Origin: an uncultured Pelagibacteraceae bacterium
GTDB lineage: Bacteria > Pseudomonadota > Alphaproteobacteria > Pelagibacterales > Pelagibacteraceae
Reading direction: 5' to 3'
DNA: 64,000 nucleotides
Assembly (NCBI GenBank): GCA_902629695.1
Contig: CACORY010000002.1
Coordinates: forward strand, 1-64,000
The translations under genes and the position numbers were made by a program. Below, one piece after another: positions 17,110-27,052 of this stretch. Under the pieces are notes generated by a model. It saw nothing but the letters and a program-made list of their open reading frames with translations, had not been told where the DNA came from and made no database searches. Positions within the stretch are counted from its first letter, which is position 1; the number at the start of each line of letters is the position of its first letter.

Positions 17110-18039
17110 ATGTTTTCAGTAATTTTTCCTGGTCAAGGATCCCAATCTCTTGGTATGGGAAAGGAGTTTTTTGATAAGTTTGAACATGTCAAAAAACTAT
17201 TCCAAGAAGCTGATGATGTATTAAATGTTCCGTTGTCTAAGTTTATACTAGAAGGTCCAAAAGATAAACTTGATTTGACAGTAAATACTCAACCAGCAAT
17301 ATTTCTAATTAGTTTCTCAATTTTTCATGTAATAAAAAATGAGTTTAATATTGATCTACATAAAGCTAAATATTTTGCAGGACATTCTTTAGGTGAATAT
17401 TCTGCTTTATCATGTGCTAATAGTTTGAGTTTCGCTGAAACGATTCAACTATTAAAAAAAAGAGGAAATGCCATGCAAAATGCAGTTCCAAAAGGCGAAG
17501 GTAGTATGATTGCTGTGCTTGGATCGACAGTTGAAAATATAGAAGAAATATTGAATAAAAAAAAAAGTGAATTTGTTATAGAAATTGCAAATGATAATTC
17601 TAATGGACAAATAGTTTTAAGTGGTAAAAATAAAGATTTAGAAAGATTTAGTGATTTTTTAAAAGAAAAAAACATTAAAAATGTTAAACTTGCTGTAAGT
17701 GCGCCATTTCATTGTAAATTAATGTCTAAAGCAACAGAAATTATGAAAATAGAAATTGAAAATACTAATTTTAAAGATTTTAAAAATATATTAATTTCTA
17801 ATGTTACTGCAAATGAAGTTTTAAATTCCAATGATTTAAAAAAATTATTGATCAATCAAATTGAAAATAGAGTAAGATGGAGAGAAAGTATTAATTTTAT
17901 GATTGAAAAAGGAGTCCAATCTTTTACTGAAATTGGACCAGGTAAAGTTTTGTCTGGACTGATAAAAAGAATAGATAAAAATGTAAAAATTCGTGCAATT
18001 AATAGTATTGATGATATAAAAAATTTTAAAAATGAATGA
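17110..18039 (+). CDS. fabD: Malonyl-CoA:ACP transacylase
   Basis: Loads malonate onto acyl carrier protein for type II fatty acid synthesis. 309 residues. GQGSQ at 8-12 and the nucleophile Ser93 in FAGHSLGEYSAL are visible, with the catalytic His in SAPFHCKLM near residue 200. It opens fabD-fabG-acpP; its TGA overlaps the fabG start by 8 bases. The 5' leader contains a weak five-base stem followed by a run of eight T just before the ATG, which I do not interpret further. Confidence 0.96.
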   Translation: MFSVIFPGQGSQSLGMGKEFFDKFEHVKKLFQEADDVLNVPLSKFILEGPKDKLDLTVNTQPAIFLISFSIFHVIKNEFNIDLHKAKYFAGHSLGEYSALSCANSLSFAETIQLLKKRGNAMQNAVPKGEGSMIAVLGSTVENIEEILNKKKSEFVIEIANDNSNGQIVLSGKNKDLERFSDFLKEKNIKNVKLAVSAPFHCKLMSKATEIMKIEIENTNFKDFKNILISNVTANEVLNSNDLKKLLINQIENRVRWRESINFMIEKGVQSFTEIGPGKVLSGLIKRIDKNVKIRAINSIDDIKNFKNE

Positions 18040-18769
18040 TTTAAAAAATAAGAATATTATAATTACAGGAGCAACTGGAGGAATTGGAAACTCAATAGTA
18101 AAAAAATTGTATGAATATGGAGCAAATATTCTAGCTTCAGGGACTAAAATTGATAAACTTGAAAAACTGAAATCAAATTTTGAAAATATAAAAATTTTAA
18201 GATTTGATATTACTGATAACGATAAAATTGAAAAATTTATCGATGATGCAACTAATGAATTAGGAGGAAACTTAAATTGCCTAGTTAATAATGCAGGAAT
18301 TACAAAAGATAACTTAGCAATTAGGATGAGTCTGGATGAATGGAATAAAGTTATTAATTTAAATTTAACCTCAACATTTTTATTTAGCAAATTTGGAATT
18401 AAAAAGATGTTAAAAAATAAATTTGGTAAAATTATCAATATTACATCGGTTGTAGGACACACAGGAAATCTAGGACAATCTAATTATACTGCATCTAAAG
18501 CTGCTATAGTTGCTATGTCAAAAAGTCTGGCAATTGAATACGCAAAAAAAAATATTAATATTAATTGTATTTCACCTGGATTTATTGAAACAGCGATGAC
18601 AGATAAAATTGATGAAAAGTTCAAAGAGATAATAATATCTAAAATACCTTCAGCAAGACTTGGACAACCTGAAGATATTGCAAATGCTGTTCTTTTTTTA
18701 GCCTCCAACCAATCAGATTATATTAATGGTGAAACACTTCATGTTAATGGGGGCATGTATATGGCTTGA
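18032..18769 (+). CDS. fabG: 3-oxoacyl-ACP reductase
   Basis: NADPH-dependent short-chain dehydrogenase that reduces 3-oxoacyl-ACP in fatty acid elongation. 245 residues. The nucleotide loop TGATGGIG lies near residues 11-18, NNAG near 86-89, the catalytic Ser near 138 (ITSV), and Tyr/Lys in SNYTASKAA. The C-terminus INGETLHVNGGMYM is typical of FabG. It overlaps fabD by 8 bases and is followed after 54 bases by acpP; a TTGACA sequence straddles its stop codon. Confidence 0.95.
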   Translation: MNDLKNKNIIITGATGGIGNSIVKKLYEYGANILASGTKIDKLEKLKSNFENIKILRFDITDNDKIEKFIDDATNELGGNLNCLVNNAGITKDNLAIRMSLDEWNKVINLNLTSTFLFSKFGIKKMLKNKFGKIINITSVVGHTGNLGQSNYTASKAAIVAMSKSLAIEYAKKNININCISPGFIETAMTDKIDEKFKEIIISKIPSARLGQPEDIANAVLFLASNQSDYINGETLHVNGGMYMA

Positions 18770-18794
18770 CAAAATAGTTAATTAAACTAATAAG
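18766..18794 (+). promoter_or_regulatory. Candidate acpP promoter overlapping the fabG stop
   Basis: A perfect -35 hexamer TTGACA (18766-18771) overlaps the fabG TGA. An A+T-rich TAATAA sequence follows at 18788-18793 with a 16-base spacer; it is a poor -10. A separate promoter would explain higher expression of acpP than of fabD and fabG. Inference only. Confidence 0.4.
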
Positions 18795-18823
18795 AATTTA
18801 AACTAACATATAAGGATTTTTTT

Positions 18824-19063
18824 ATGTCAGAAGATATATCAAGCAAAGTAAAAAAAATAGTTGCTGATCACCTGGGTATAGATGAGGCTAAAGTAACAGA
18901 AGAATCAAGCTTTATAGATGATTTAGGTGCAGACAGCTTAGATACAGTTGAATTAGTTATGGCTTTTGAGGAAGAGTTTGGTTCAGAAATTTCTGATACA
19001 GAAGCTGAAAAAATTTTAACAGTTGGTGACGCAGTAAAATTCATAGAAAGTAAAAGCAACTAA
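18824..19063 (+). CDS. acpP: Acyl carrier protein
   Basis: A 79-residue acidic carrier protein. The phosphopantetheine attachment site is Ser38 in [15 protein letters not shown]. It carries the growing acyl chain in fatty acid synthesis and supplies acyl groups for lipid A. An AAGGA Shine-Dalgarno sits 7 bases before the ATG. The next gene is gmk after 7 bases; the usual alphaproteobacterial neighbours fabF and mltG are absent. Confidence 0.98.
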   Translation: MSEDISSKVKKIVADHLGIDEAKVTEESSFIDDLGADSLDTVELVMAFEEEFGSEISDTEAEKILTVGDAVKFIESKSN

Positions 19064-19070
19064 CTTTTTA

Positions 19071-19703
19071 ATGCCACAAAAAAAAGGTGGGATAATGGTC
19101 ATATTATCATCCCCATCTGGGGCTGGTAAAACTACTCTTGTAAAACTTTTAGCAAAAAAAAACAATTTTTATATTTCAGTTTCTCATACCACCAGGAAAC
19201 CAAGGCTAAATGAAGCAGATGGTAAAGATTATTTTTTTGTCACTGACGAGGAATTTAAAAGATTAATAAAAAATCAAGAATTTCTAGAATACGCAAAAGT
19301 CTTTGATAATTATTATGGTACTTCTAGAACTCCTGTAATTCAAAATTTAGAAAAAAATCAAAATGTTATATTTGATATTGATTGGCAGGGCGCAGATCAA
19401 ATTAAAAATAAAAAGATGGATTATAAATTGATCACATTTTTTATTTTGCCACCAAGTAAGAAAGTCTTATTTGAAAGACTTTCTAATAGAGACATGAAAG
19501 ATAAATTGATTGCAGAAGAGAGAATGAAACAATTTGATAGGGATGTTCTACATTGGATCAATTATGATTATATTGTTATAAACGATAATCTAGAGGATTG
19601 TTTTTTAAAAATTCAAAAGTTAATTGATGCAGAAGTTAATAATGGCTCTAGAGATTATGATAAAGATTTCGTAAAAAATCATGTTGAAAAATTAATTTCT
19701 TAA
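19071..19703 (+). CDS. gmk: Guanylate kinase
   Basis: Phosphorylates GMP to GDP. 210 residues from the first ATG. Walker [11 protein letters not shown], the GMP-binding [19 protein letters not shown] segment and the lid region RMKQFDRD are present. The ATG at 19095 (MVILSS) is a strong alternative, because AGGTGGG lies just before it, whereas the first ATG has no clear Shine-Dalgarno. The last 12 bases overlap the convergent ksgA. Confidence 0.95.
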   Translation: MPQKKGGIMVILSSPSGAGKTTLVKLLAKKNNFYISVSHTTRKPRLNEADGKDYFFVTDEEFKRLIKNQEFLEYAKVFDNYYGTSRTPVIQNLEKNQNVIFDIDWQGADQIKNKKMDYKLITFFILPPSKKVLFERLSNRDMKDKLIAEERMKQFDRDVLHWINYDYIVINDNLEDCFLKIQKLIDAEVNNGSRDYDKDFVKNHVEKLIS

Positions 19704-20480
19704 GTTCTCTAATTCTTTTGCTAACATATAATAAGTCTGAAAATCTAAATTCTGTGGTCTTAAATCTAAATTAAGATTCAGTTTTTTTGCAATTTTACTA
19801 GAATTTTTGAAAAGTTTGTTAAGTGGTTTTTTTATTTTTTTTCTTTTTTGATTAAAAAAAATTCTTGTTACATTCTCAATAGAGTCTGCATTTTTTAGTT
19901 TAAAATATTTAATTTTTGGTGTGAATAGAAGAAGTGTGCTTTCAACTTTTGGTTTAGGTTTAAATGAAGAGGGCTTAACATCAATTATTTTTTTTACATT
20001 TAATCTCCAATTAGAAATTATTGACAATCTGCCATAATTTGATGTGTTTGAACTACTAATAATTCTATCTGCAACCTCTTTTTGAAATAATAATATTAGT
20101 TTATCAAACCAGAGCTTTGAGTTTATATTTAATATCCACTTAATTAAAATTTCAGTCGAGATATTATAAGGTAAATTTCCAAATACTGTTAATTTATCGT
20201 TAGACAATTTATTTTCAGAAATATTAAGAATATCGTCATTAATAAATGTGATATTTTCTGTATATTTTTTTCTTAATAAATTCAGAAGATGATTATCTTT
20301 TTCAATTAAAATTAATTCTTTTGGATTATTTTTTAAAATTTCGGTTGTTAAATTTCCTGTACCAGGACCTACCTCAAGAATATTTTTATTTTGTATGTCA
20401 GCACAAGTTAAGATCTTTTTAATTATTTCTTCATCAATCAAAAAATTTTGACCAAGACTTTTTTTAGGTTTAATTTTCAC
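19692..20480 (-). CDS. ksgA: 16S rRNA dimethyladenosine transferase
   Basis: KsgA/RsmA dimethylates two adjacent adenines near the 3' end of 16S rRNA late in small-subunit assembly. 262 residues. Visible are SLGQNFLID at the N-terminus, the SAM loop [11 protein letters not shown] and the catalytic NLPYNIS motif. The C-terminal helical domain is short and Lys-rich. It is the last gene of lptF-lptG-lptD-surA-pdxA-ksgA and starts at the pdxA stop with one base shared. Confidence 0.96.
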   Translation of the reverse strand: MKIKPKKSLGQNFLIDEEIIKKILTCADIQNKNILEVGPGTGNLTTEILKNNPKELILIEKDNHLLNLLRKKYTENITFINDDILNISENKLSNDKLTVFGNLPYNISTEILIKWILNINSKLWFDKLILLFQKEVADRIISSSNTSNYGRLSIISNWRLNVKKIIDVKPSSFKPKPKVESTLLLFTPKIKYFKLKNADSIENVTRIFFNQKRKKIKKPLNKLFKNSSKIAKKLNLNLDLRPQNLDFQTYYMLAKELENLRN

Positions 20481-21448
20481 TATTTTCTATTTAAAAATCT
20501 TAAAGCATCGATTAAACTTTGAGGATCTGACTTATTTTTACCAATCATTTCATTGTTAGGACCGTGGTCAGGTGATATTCTTAAAAATGGAAGTCCTAAA
20601 GTAATATTGATTGCATTAAATCCATATAAAGTTTTGATAGGTGTTAAAACTTGATCATGATACATTCCAATAATTACATTAAATTTTTTCATATTTTGTT
20701 TTAAAAAAATAGTATCTGCTGGAAAAGGGCCAAATATATTCATTTTCTTTTTTTTTAATATTTTTATTGCAGGTTCAATAATTTTTTTTTCTTCACTTAT
20801 ATTAGAGAAATTTTCACAATGAGGATTTAATCCTGTGATGGCAATTTTAGGTTTGAAAGAAAAATTTAACTTATAAAACTTATTTATGATTAAAGATTTG
20901 ATTATTATATCTTTTTTAGTTATTTTTTTGGAAACTTTGTTAAGTGGTAAGTGAGTTGTAATTGGACATACGGATAAGTTTTTATTAAAAATTAGCATCG
21001 CATAATGCTTTTTAATTTTAAATTTACTAGCAATAAATTCAGTAATTCCAGGAAATTTATTTTTTAAAAAAAACTTTTTTGAGATAGGTCCATTAATAAA
21101 TCCTGAGATTTTATTTTTTTTGATTATATTAAAAGCTTTGTTAAAACATTCATTAATATATTTATTTGATTTTAAAGAAATAGGCTCGAAAATTTTCGTA
21201 AAATTATAATTTATATTAATGATATTGATTTTGTTCAACTTTACATTCTTTAATAATTCATTTTCTAATTCAATTTGATTAAGTCTTACTTTTAATTTCA
21301 TCTTTTTTAATTGAAGACAAATAAGATTATAAGAGCCTATTAAGATTATTGGTTTTTTACTCCGATATTTTTTAAATGATTTTGCTAATAACTCAGAAAA
21401 GATACTATTTGGTTCACCGCAAACTATTATGATAGGTTTAGAATTCAT
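20480..21448 (-). CDS. pdxA: 4-hydroxythreonine-4-phosphate dehydrogenase
   Basis: NAD-dependent enzyme of DXP-dependent vitamin B6 synthesis. 322 residues. Metal-binding histidines are visible in TTHLPL, GLNPHCEN and MYHDQVL; the C-terminal SPDHG motif is also typical. It sits between surA and ksgA, a conserved surA-pdxA-ksgA order in proteobacteria, overlapping surA by 11 bases. Confidence 0.94.
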   Translation of the reverse strand: MNSKPIIIVCGEPNSIFSELLAKSFKKYRSKKPIILIGSYNLICLQLKKMKLKVRLNQIELENELLKNVKLNKINIININYNFTKIFEPISLKSNKYINECFNKAFNIIKKNKISGFINGPISKKFFLKNKFPGITEFIASKFKIKKHYAMLIFNKNLSVCPITTHLPLNKVSKKITKKDIIIKSLIINKFYKLNFSFKPKIAITGLNPHCENFSNISEEKKIIEPAIKILKKKKMNIFGPFPADTIFLKQNMKKFNVIIGMYHDQVLTPIKTLYGFNAINITLGLPFLRISPDHGPNNEMIGKNKSDPQSLIDALRFLNRK

Positions 21449-22382
21449 TTATTTGTGAATTTAATTTTATTTTATTGTAATAGATTTGAGAAAAATTTTG
21501 ATATTGTTTATCTTTCTCTATTCTTATTATTTCTTTTACAATTTTATTTTCATCAAATTCCTCATTGATAATTTTTTTTTGATTCACTTTGATAATTAAA
21601 TAGTTGTTATTGATAAATATTGGTTTACTAAAATCATTTACTTTAAGCTTTTGTATTTCTTTTTTAAGTTCCTTTGACAGTTGATTTTCTTTTATTTTAC
21701 CAATATTACCTCCAATTCTTGAAGTATCAGAAATACTAAATTTAGTTGCTGCAGTTTCAAATCCGTGCATATTGATTGTTTCTAAAACCTTCTTAATTGT
21801 TTCATTAAACTCTTTTTCGTTTTGAGGTGCTAAAACAATCTCTGATAAGTCATATTCAATAACCTCTTTATAATTCATTTTGTCATTTTTTACGTTTTGT
21901 CTAATCGTATTTTCATCTATGATAATCTGATTTTGGAATTTTCTTGAAATAAGCTGATTCCATAAAATTTCAATTTTTAATTTTTCTTTAACTTCATTAA
22001 TTGATATACCAAAAGTTTCTAAATAGTTTTCAAATTCAATTAAATTACTTAAATTTAAATTAGTATAAAGACTTTTAATAATATCTTGAATCAATTGATT
22101 GTTTTCATATTTCTCTACTATGAAGTACTTTTTAATTTCATTTGATTTAATTTTTTCTCTTATCAAAGACTCTTTAGCAATTTCAATTTTTTCACTTTTA
22201 TTAAGATCTTCTAATTTCTTATTTAATGATATTAAATAATTTAACTCATTATTAATATCTATATTGGTTATTAAAGAATTATCTATTTTGTATAAAATTT
22301 TAATTTTTTGAGAGGCAAATATATTGTTTGAGTAAAGAAATATACTTAAAAATATGATTAAAAAACTTATTAATTTATTCAT
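21438..22382 (-). CDS. surA: SurA-like periplasmic chaperone/peptidyl-prolyl isomerase
   Basis: A 314-residue periplasmic folding factor for outer-membrane proteins. An N-terminal signal peptide (about residues 1-23, ending NNIFAS), a helical SurA_N-type domain (about 30-160) and one parvulin domain (about 170-285; RIGGNIGKIKENQLSKEL region) are visible, shorter than E. coli SurA with its two parvulin domains. The start is the ATG at 22382, preceded by an in-frame TTG. Position directly after lptD supports a role in LptD and porin assembly. Confidence 0.87.
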   Translation of the reverse strand: MNKLISFLIIFLSIFLYSNNIFASQKIKILYKIDNSLITNIDINNELNYLISLNKKLEDLNKSEKIEIAKESLIREKIKSNEIKKYFIVEKYENNQLIQDIIKSLYTNLNLSNLIEFENYLETFGISINEVKEKLKIEILWNQLISRKFQNQIIIDENTIRQNVKNDKMNYKEVIEYDLSEIVLAPQNEKEFNETIKKVLETINMHGFETAATKFSISDTSRIGGNIGKIKENQLSKELKKEIQKLKVNDFSKPIFINNNYLIIKVNQKKIINEEFDENKIVKEIIRIEKDKQYQNFSQIYYNKIKLNSQINEF

Positions 22383-22388
22383 CAAATT

Positions 22389-24794
22389 TTATTTATCTAT
22401 TCCAGGTAGGTTTATACTATTATCAAAAGGCATAATAGTGATTGAAAAAAATAATCTTTCTTCAGGTTTTAAAGATCCGTCTGTGTAATAATCTTTATTA
22501 TATTCTAATGCAGCAGTTAAGCAATCCATTTTGTATTCGTAAATTAAATTATAATATTCAGTCAAATCAGTTTTTTTATTTTTTCTAGTTCTAAATTTTA
22601 AACTTTTTGTATCATCGAACTTTAAGGATGTTTCATTTGCTATAAAGTGAGTTTTACCTATCTCATCACCTTCTTCTATAAATTCAAAAGTACTTACAAA
22701 GTTATTGATCTTAATTTTAGAATTTATATTATGATAGTGAAATTGCCCAAGATTATTATCTGACAAAAAATCGTATTCTAGATCTAAAAACTTATTTAAT
22801 TTGACTCTAGATTGACCCACAATATTTGATGTTTTTTGACCGATAAAACTACTTTTTGGTAAATCTAAATTTTCATCAGATCTAAAGGAAGCCGCTAAAT
22901 TTAAACTTAATATCTCTGATGACTTATCAATATTGCTGAATAATCTAAATTCATTTCCTAATGTGACAGACTCTCCTCCTTCCAGAGTTGTAGATGAGCT
23001 TAACCTGTCTATGGAATAAATATTTGAATAATCAATTAATCGTTCTTCATTATTTATGTTTTTATTGCTTTGAGGATTAAATTTTGCAACAAAATTTGGC
23101 GTCAAAGTACTAAGATATTTTTCTCCTTTTTTTTGAAGCGGAAATTTTGAATTAAATTGAAAAATACCTCTAATATTATTTTCCGATCTGTTTTTAAAAT
23201 TTGAAGAATTTTTAGAATCGGCATTAAAGTTTTTGAAAAGAAATTCATAATTGTTTATCAATCCACTATCTTTAATTGAGTCTTGAGATTTATAACTTAA
23301 ATTATTGACAAGAATTTTCTCATTAATGTTTGTGTTATAAAGTTTATTATATCCAAAACTGCTTATTTCCATAGAACCATCCAAACTTGTATCTAATATT
23401 TTTGATAAACTAAAATTCGGCAGTATAAACTCATATTTATCGCTGCTATTTTTTTTACTTAAATCCTCGTAAATTTCAGTATTCAATGAAAATTCGATAT
23501 CATCTCTTGAACCTTCAAATTCAATTTTCGAATTTAGTGTATTTTTAGAATTAATTATAGGCGATGAAATATCATTAAATTTTAAATAATTATCATTAGA
23601 AACACTTTGAAATTGAATATCTATTTTTGAAAAATCAAATAGTTCGAAATTTGTCTCAATTGTAGATTTTGAGAAAAAATGTGATTGAGAAGAATTTTTT
23701 TTTGTTAAGAAAGCATTTTGATTTTTTATACTAGCATCAAAAATATGTTTTGAATTTTTTTTTACCTTTCTAAATTCACCCTGATAAATATTTTTTTGAT
23801 CACTATAAAATCTGGGTGAAAATGTAAAATCTGAATCTTCAGAAATTGCAAAAAAATACGGAGTTTTTAAATAATCAGCAGAGTTTTGACTAAGTATTGA
23901 TGGAGCTAAAAAACCAGATTGTCTTTTAACTGTTGGGTCAGGATGAAAAAATTTTGGAAAATAAACTATAGGCACATCATATAATTTAAATGTAGCTTGG
24001 TTATATTTTATTAATTTATTTTTTTTATCGTGTTTTACTTCTTTTGCAGCAATACTCCAAGGTGAACAACCTTCTCTTTTCTTACAATTAGTATAAATCC
24101 CTTTATTTAAAGTAAAGTTTCCATTTTCATAGATAAATGATTTACCTTTAGCTCTTGATAAATATCTTTTTTTAGATAATTCATTTGAATCATTTATTGA
24201 AACGTCTTGTCCTAAAATTCTTTCATTATTAAAGTCATAAAAAATTTTCTTTATATTAAATATATTTAATTCTTTATCGGTCATAACGACATTATTAGCT
24301 ACAAATGTATTTTGATTTAAATCTAATCTAAAATTTTGAACATCAATTTCATTAGGTTGTAAATCTCTTAAAATTGTATCTTCATTAGAAAAAATTTTTT
24401 TTGAATTCAAGTCGTAAGTGATGTTTGAAGTTTCTACGAAGAAATTTTCATTTTTATTAATCTTGGTTTTTCCTATACTTATAATCGTATTTTTGCTTTG
24501 ATCAAAAATTATCTCATTTGCATTTATTGTAATTTCATTATTTTCATTTTTTAAAATAACATTTTCTTTAATAGTATAAATCTTTGCCTTATTATCTATT
24601 AATAATTTATCACTAAAAATTTTATTTCCTAAGTTATCATATATATAAACTTCATCCGAAGCTGATATAATATTTTCTTCTATAGTTTCAATATTTTTTG
24701 CCTCAAAGTTAAATTCATTGGCTAATAATTTTGTATTAAAATTTATTATTACAACTAAAAATAACAACGTGAATTTATAAAAATTATTTTTCAT
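22389..24794 (-). CDS. lptD: LPS-assembly protein LptD
   Basis: The outer-membrane beta-barrel that inserts LPS into the outer leaflet. 801 residues. After a signal peptide (about 1-25) comes the LptA-like OstA domain (about 30-230), then the barrel. The domain junction has KGIYTNCKKREGCSPW and YFPKFFHPDPTVKRQSGFL, both characteristic. Cysteines near residue 236-242 and in KMDCLTAALEY near the C-terminus could form the family's interdomain disulfide. It overlaps lptG upstream and is followed by surA. Confidence 0.93.
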   Translation of the reverse strand: MKNNFYKFTLLFLVVIINFNTKLLANEFNFEAKNIETIEENIISASDEVYIYDNLGNKIFSDKLLIDNKAKIYTIKENVILKNENNEITINANEIIFDQSKNTIISIGKTKINKNENFFVETSNITYDLNSKKIFSNEDTILRDLQPNEIDVQNFRLDLNQNTFVANNVVMTDKELNIFNIKKIFYDFNNERILGQDVSINDSNELSKKRYLSRAKGKSFIYENGNFTLNKGIYTNCKKREGCSPWSIAAKEVKHDKKNKLIKYNQATFKLYDVPIVYFPKFFHPDPTVKRQSGFLAPSILSQNSADYLKTPYFFAISEDSDFTFSPRFYSDQKNIYQGEFRKVKKNSKHIFDASIKNQNAFLTKKNSSQSHFFSKSTIETNFELFDFSKIDIQFQSVSNDNYLKFNDISSPIINSKNTLNSKIEFEGSRDDIEFSLNTEIYEDLSKKNSSDKYEFILPNFSLSKILDTSLDGSMEISSFGYNKLYNTNINEKILVNNLSYKSQDSIKDSGLINNYEFLFKNFNADSKNSSNFKNRSENNIRGIFQFNSKFPLQKKGEKYLSTLTPNFVAKFNPQSNKNINNEERLIDYSNIYSIDRLSSSTTLEGGESVTLGNEFRLFSNIDKSSEILSLNLAASFRSDENLDLPKSSFIGQKTSNIVGQSRVKLNKFLDLEYDFLSDNNLGQFHYHNINSKIKINNFVSTFEFIEEGDEIGKTHFIANETSLKFDDTKSLKFRTRKNKKTDLTEYYNLIYEYKMDCLTAALEYNKDYYTDGSLKPEERLFFSITIMPFDNSINLPGIDK

Positions 24795-25863
24795 TAATTC
24801 GAATTAAATTTGTTATTATAATCAAAGATAAAATTATTTGTGGTCCCCATATCGATATTAAGTATGGAACATCCTGAGTTTCAATAATCACATTGAAAAA
24901 ATAATTTACATAATAAATGAGTACCGAAACCGCAATACCAATTATAATATTACTTATCTTTGACTTATTATGTCCGATATTAAGCATTAGTATTGCACCT
25001 ATACAAACCATTATTGCAAGATAAAGGGGATAAGAATAAAGCCTATGTTTATGTCCGTTTATTATATCGGTGTTGTAACCCAACATCTCATAGTCTTTTC
25101 TTAAAGTCTCAATTTTGAACATGTCTAATGATGATAAGTTTTCAAATATCGATATGATTCTCTTTTCATCAAAATTTGAAAAAAATTCCAGTTGATCAGT
25201 ACTAGATGTGTTATTGTTTAAGTTTATTATTGGCCTTTCAATAATCCAATTATTTGATTGAATATTAACACTTTTTGAAATTATTACTTTTTGTAATTCA
25301 AACTCTTTATTAAACTGAGAAATTGTTACATTAAGCAACTTATTTTTATCAAGTTTTTCTGCATTAATATAATTAACTATTTCACCAAGATCATCTCTTA
25401 TCCATAAGCCATTTCCAGTCACAACTGCTAAATATTTATCATCTTTAGTATATTGATTTTTTATATCCAAATAAAAAAATTTTAAATTTGCAGAAATATT
25501 ATAAAAAAATAATATAATGAATACTCCTATTATAAAAGATAGTGTTGTAAGTATTTGAATAATCTTAAAGTTTGTAACGCCATATAATTTAAAAACATTC
25601 AATTCGTCATTATCAATACTTTCAATAAAGAAAAAAAGAGTGCTTATTAGAAAAATAAAAGGAAATAGCTCAAATAGTATTGAGGGCATATTTAATAATG
25701 TTAAAAAAAAAGGCAGCAAAATATTTTCATCACTATCATTTTTGAAAAAATTTATTTCTTCTAATAAATTCATTACTATTACAACAGTTGAAAAAACAAT
25801 AGTTACTTTAATAAAACAAATAATAAAATTTTTTAATAAGTATTTATTATAATATTTAATCAT
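24784..25863 (-). CDS. lptG: LPS export permease LptG
   Basis: One of the two inner-membrane permeases of the LptB2FG extractor. 359 residues with three N-terminal helices, a periplasmic beta-jellyroll domain (about 130-270) and three C-terminal helices, as in YjgP/YjgQ proteins. It follows lptF with a 4-base ATGA-type overlap and precedes lptD. lptF and lptG are assigned by order and similarity; the pair itself is secure. Confidence 0.92.
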   Translation of the reverse strand: MIKYYNKYLLKNFIICFIKVTIVFSTVVIVMNLLEEINFFKNDSDENILLPFFLTLLNMPSILFELFPFIFLISTLFFFIESIDNDELNVFKLYGVTNFKIIQILTTLSFIIGVFIILFFYNISANLKFFYLDIKNQYTKDDKYLAVVTGNGLWIRDDLGEIVNYINAEKLDKNKLLNVTISQFNKEFELQKVIISKSVNIQSNNWIIERPIINLNNNTSSTDQLEFFSNFDEKRIISIFENLSSLDMFKIETLRKDYEMLGYNTDIINGHKHRLYSYPLYLAIMVCIGAILMLNIGHNKSKISNIIIGIAVSVLIYYVNYFFNVIIETQDVPYLISIWGPQIILSLIIITNLIRINEK

Positions 25864-26999
25864 AATTCTTTTCTAAAGTTATTGATCTTGAAATATAAAA
25901 AAAAATATTGAACAAAAAAAATTAAAAAGGGTATACCAAGTGAAAATTTAAAATAAAAAAAATTTCTCGAAGTCATAGTCGAAAATATTTCTGAAAAAAT
26001 GATGATTACTAACCCTATAGAAAATATTAAAACTCTTGAAAGTTTATATCTTACGTTTTCTTTAGGAATAATTAATAGGAAACATAAACTTAAAGTTAAG
26101 ATAGGGATGAAAAGGGGTTTAATGAGACGATTGAATATTTCTTTCTGCATTTCTTTAATAGCTGGATCATTGCATTGTGTTGTTTCATAATAAGATTGAT
26201 TTTCTAATATAAAATAATTAATATAACAATTTAATATATCGGATGTTTTTCTCTCTTGTAATTTAAAATCTATTATTGATTTTGTAAGATATTTTCCTAA
26301 ATCAAAATTGGTTGTTTTAAAATCAAACGAAGTTATTTTTTCATTATTAACATTAATAATTTTTCCATCGAATAGTTTTAAATTTCGTTCATCATCATTA
26401 TTTATAAGTTTACCTGTTGAAGCATAAATAAATTTAATTTTGTCATTATCGGTATCTTTCAAGAAGATATTCTCATAATTTTCTTTATCAATTTTTTTTT
26501 CAATATAAATTGTTAGTTTATCAACTGTATCAATAAATTTTTTTTCACCGATTAAAGCAGGAAAAAAATCAATGTTTGAATCTTTCAAAAATACACGAGA
26601 TTTATTTTGAGACCAAGGTACTAAAAATGAGGTAAAGAAATAAAGGAAAATCAATGATAAAAAAGAATAAGCAACCAAATTTTTAACAAAATTTATTTTA
26701 TTTATTCCATTTATCCAAAAGATCTTAAGCTCATTGTTGTCCTCAAATTTATTCAAAGTGTAAAAAATTGATATAAAGAATATTAATGGAAACAATCTTG
26801 AGATAATTTTTGGGAAATTTAATAAAGAATATTTAAAATAAACTTCTAATCCATGTCCATCTTCTGTAACAAAATCTAAAAAATTAACTGCTTGAATGAC
26901 CCAGACTATTATGCCCAAAGTAAATATTGTTGATAAAAAGAAATATGTATTATCTAAAAAAAACTTTCTAAATATTAATTTTTTGTTGAATTCGATCAT
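25860..26999 (-). CDS. lptF: LPS export permease LptF
   Basis: Partner of LptG in the inner-membrane LPS extractor. 379 residues with the same plan: helices near 15-35, 55-75 and 100-125, a periplasmic domain, and three C-terminal helices. The LVPWSQNKSR motif after helix three is typical. It is the first gene of the minus-strand outer-membrane operon and is divergent from pepA with 53 bases between. Confidence 0.92.
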   Translation of the reverse strand: MIEFNKKLIFRKFFLDNTYFFLSTIFTLGIIVWVIQAVNFLDFVTEDGHGLEVYFKYSLLNFPKIISRLFPLIFFISIFYTLNKFEDNNELKIFWINGINKINFVKNLVAYSFLSLIFLYFFTSFLVPWSQNKSRVFLKDSNIDFFPALIGEKKFIDTVDKLTIYIEKKIDKENYENIFLKDTDNDKIKFIYASTGKLINNDDERNLKLFDGKIINVNNEKITSFDFKTTNFDLGKYLTKSIIDFKLQERKTSDILNCYINYFILENQSYYETTQCNDPAIKEMQKEIFNRLIKPLFIPILTLSLCFLLIIPKENVRYKLSRVLIFSIGLVIIIFSEIFSTMTSRNFFYFKFSLGIPFLIFFVQYFFLYFKINNFRKEL

Positions 27000-27052
27000 T
27001 TATAATTTATAAGACATATTTAAATACAACCTAAAGTACATATATATAAAAA

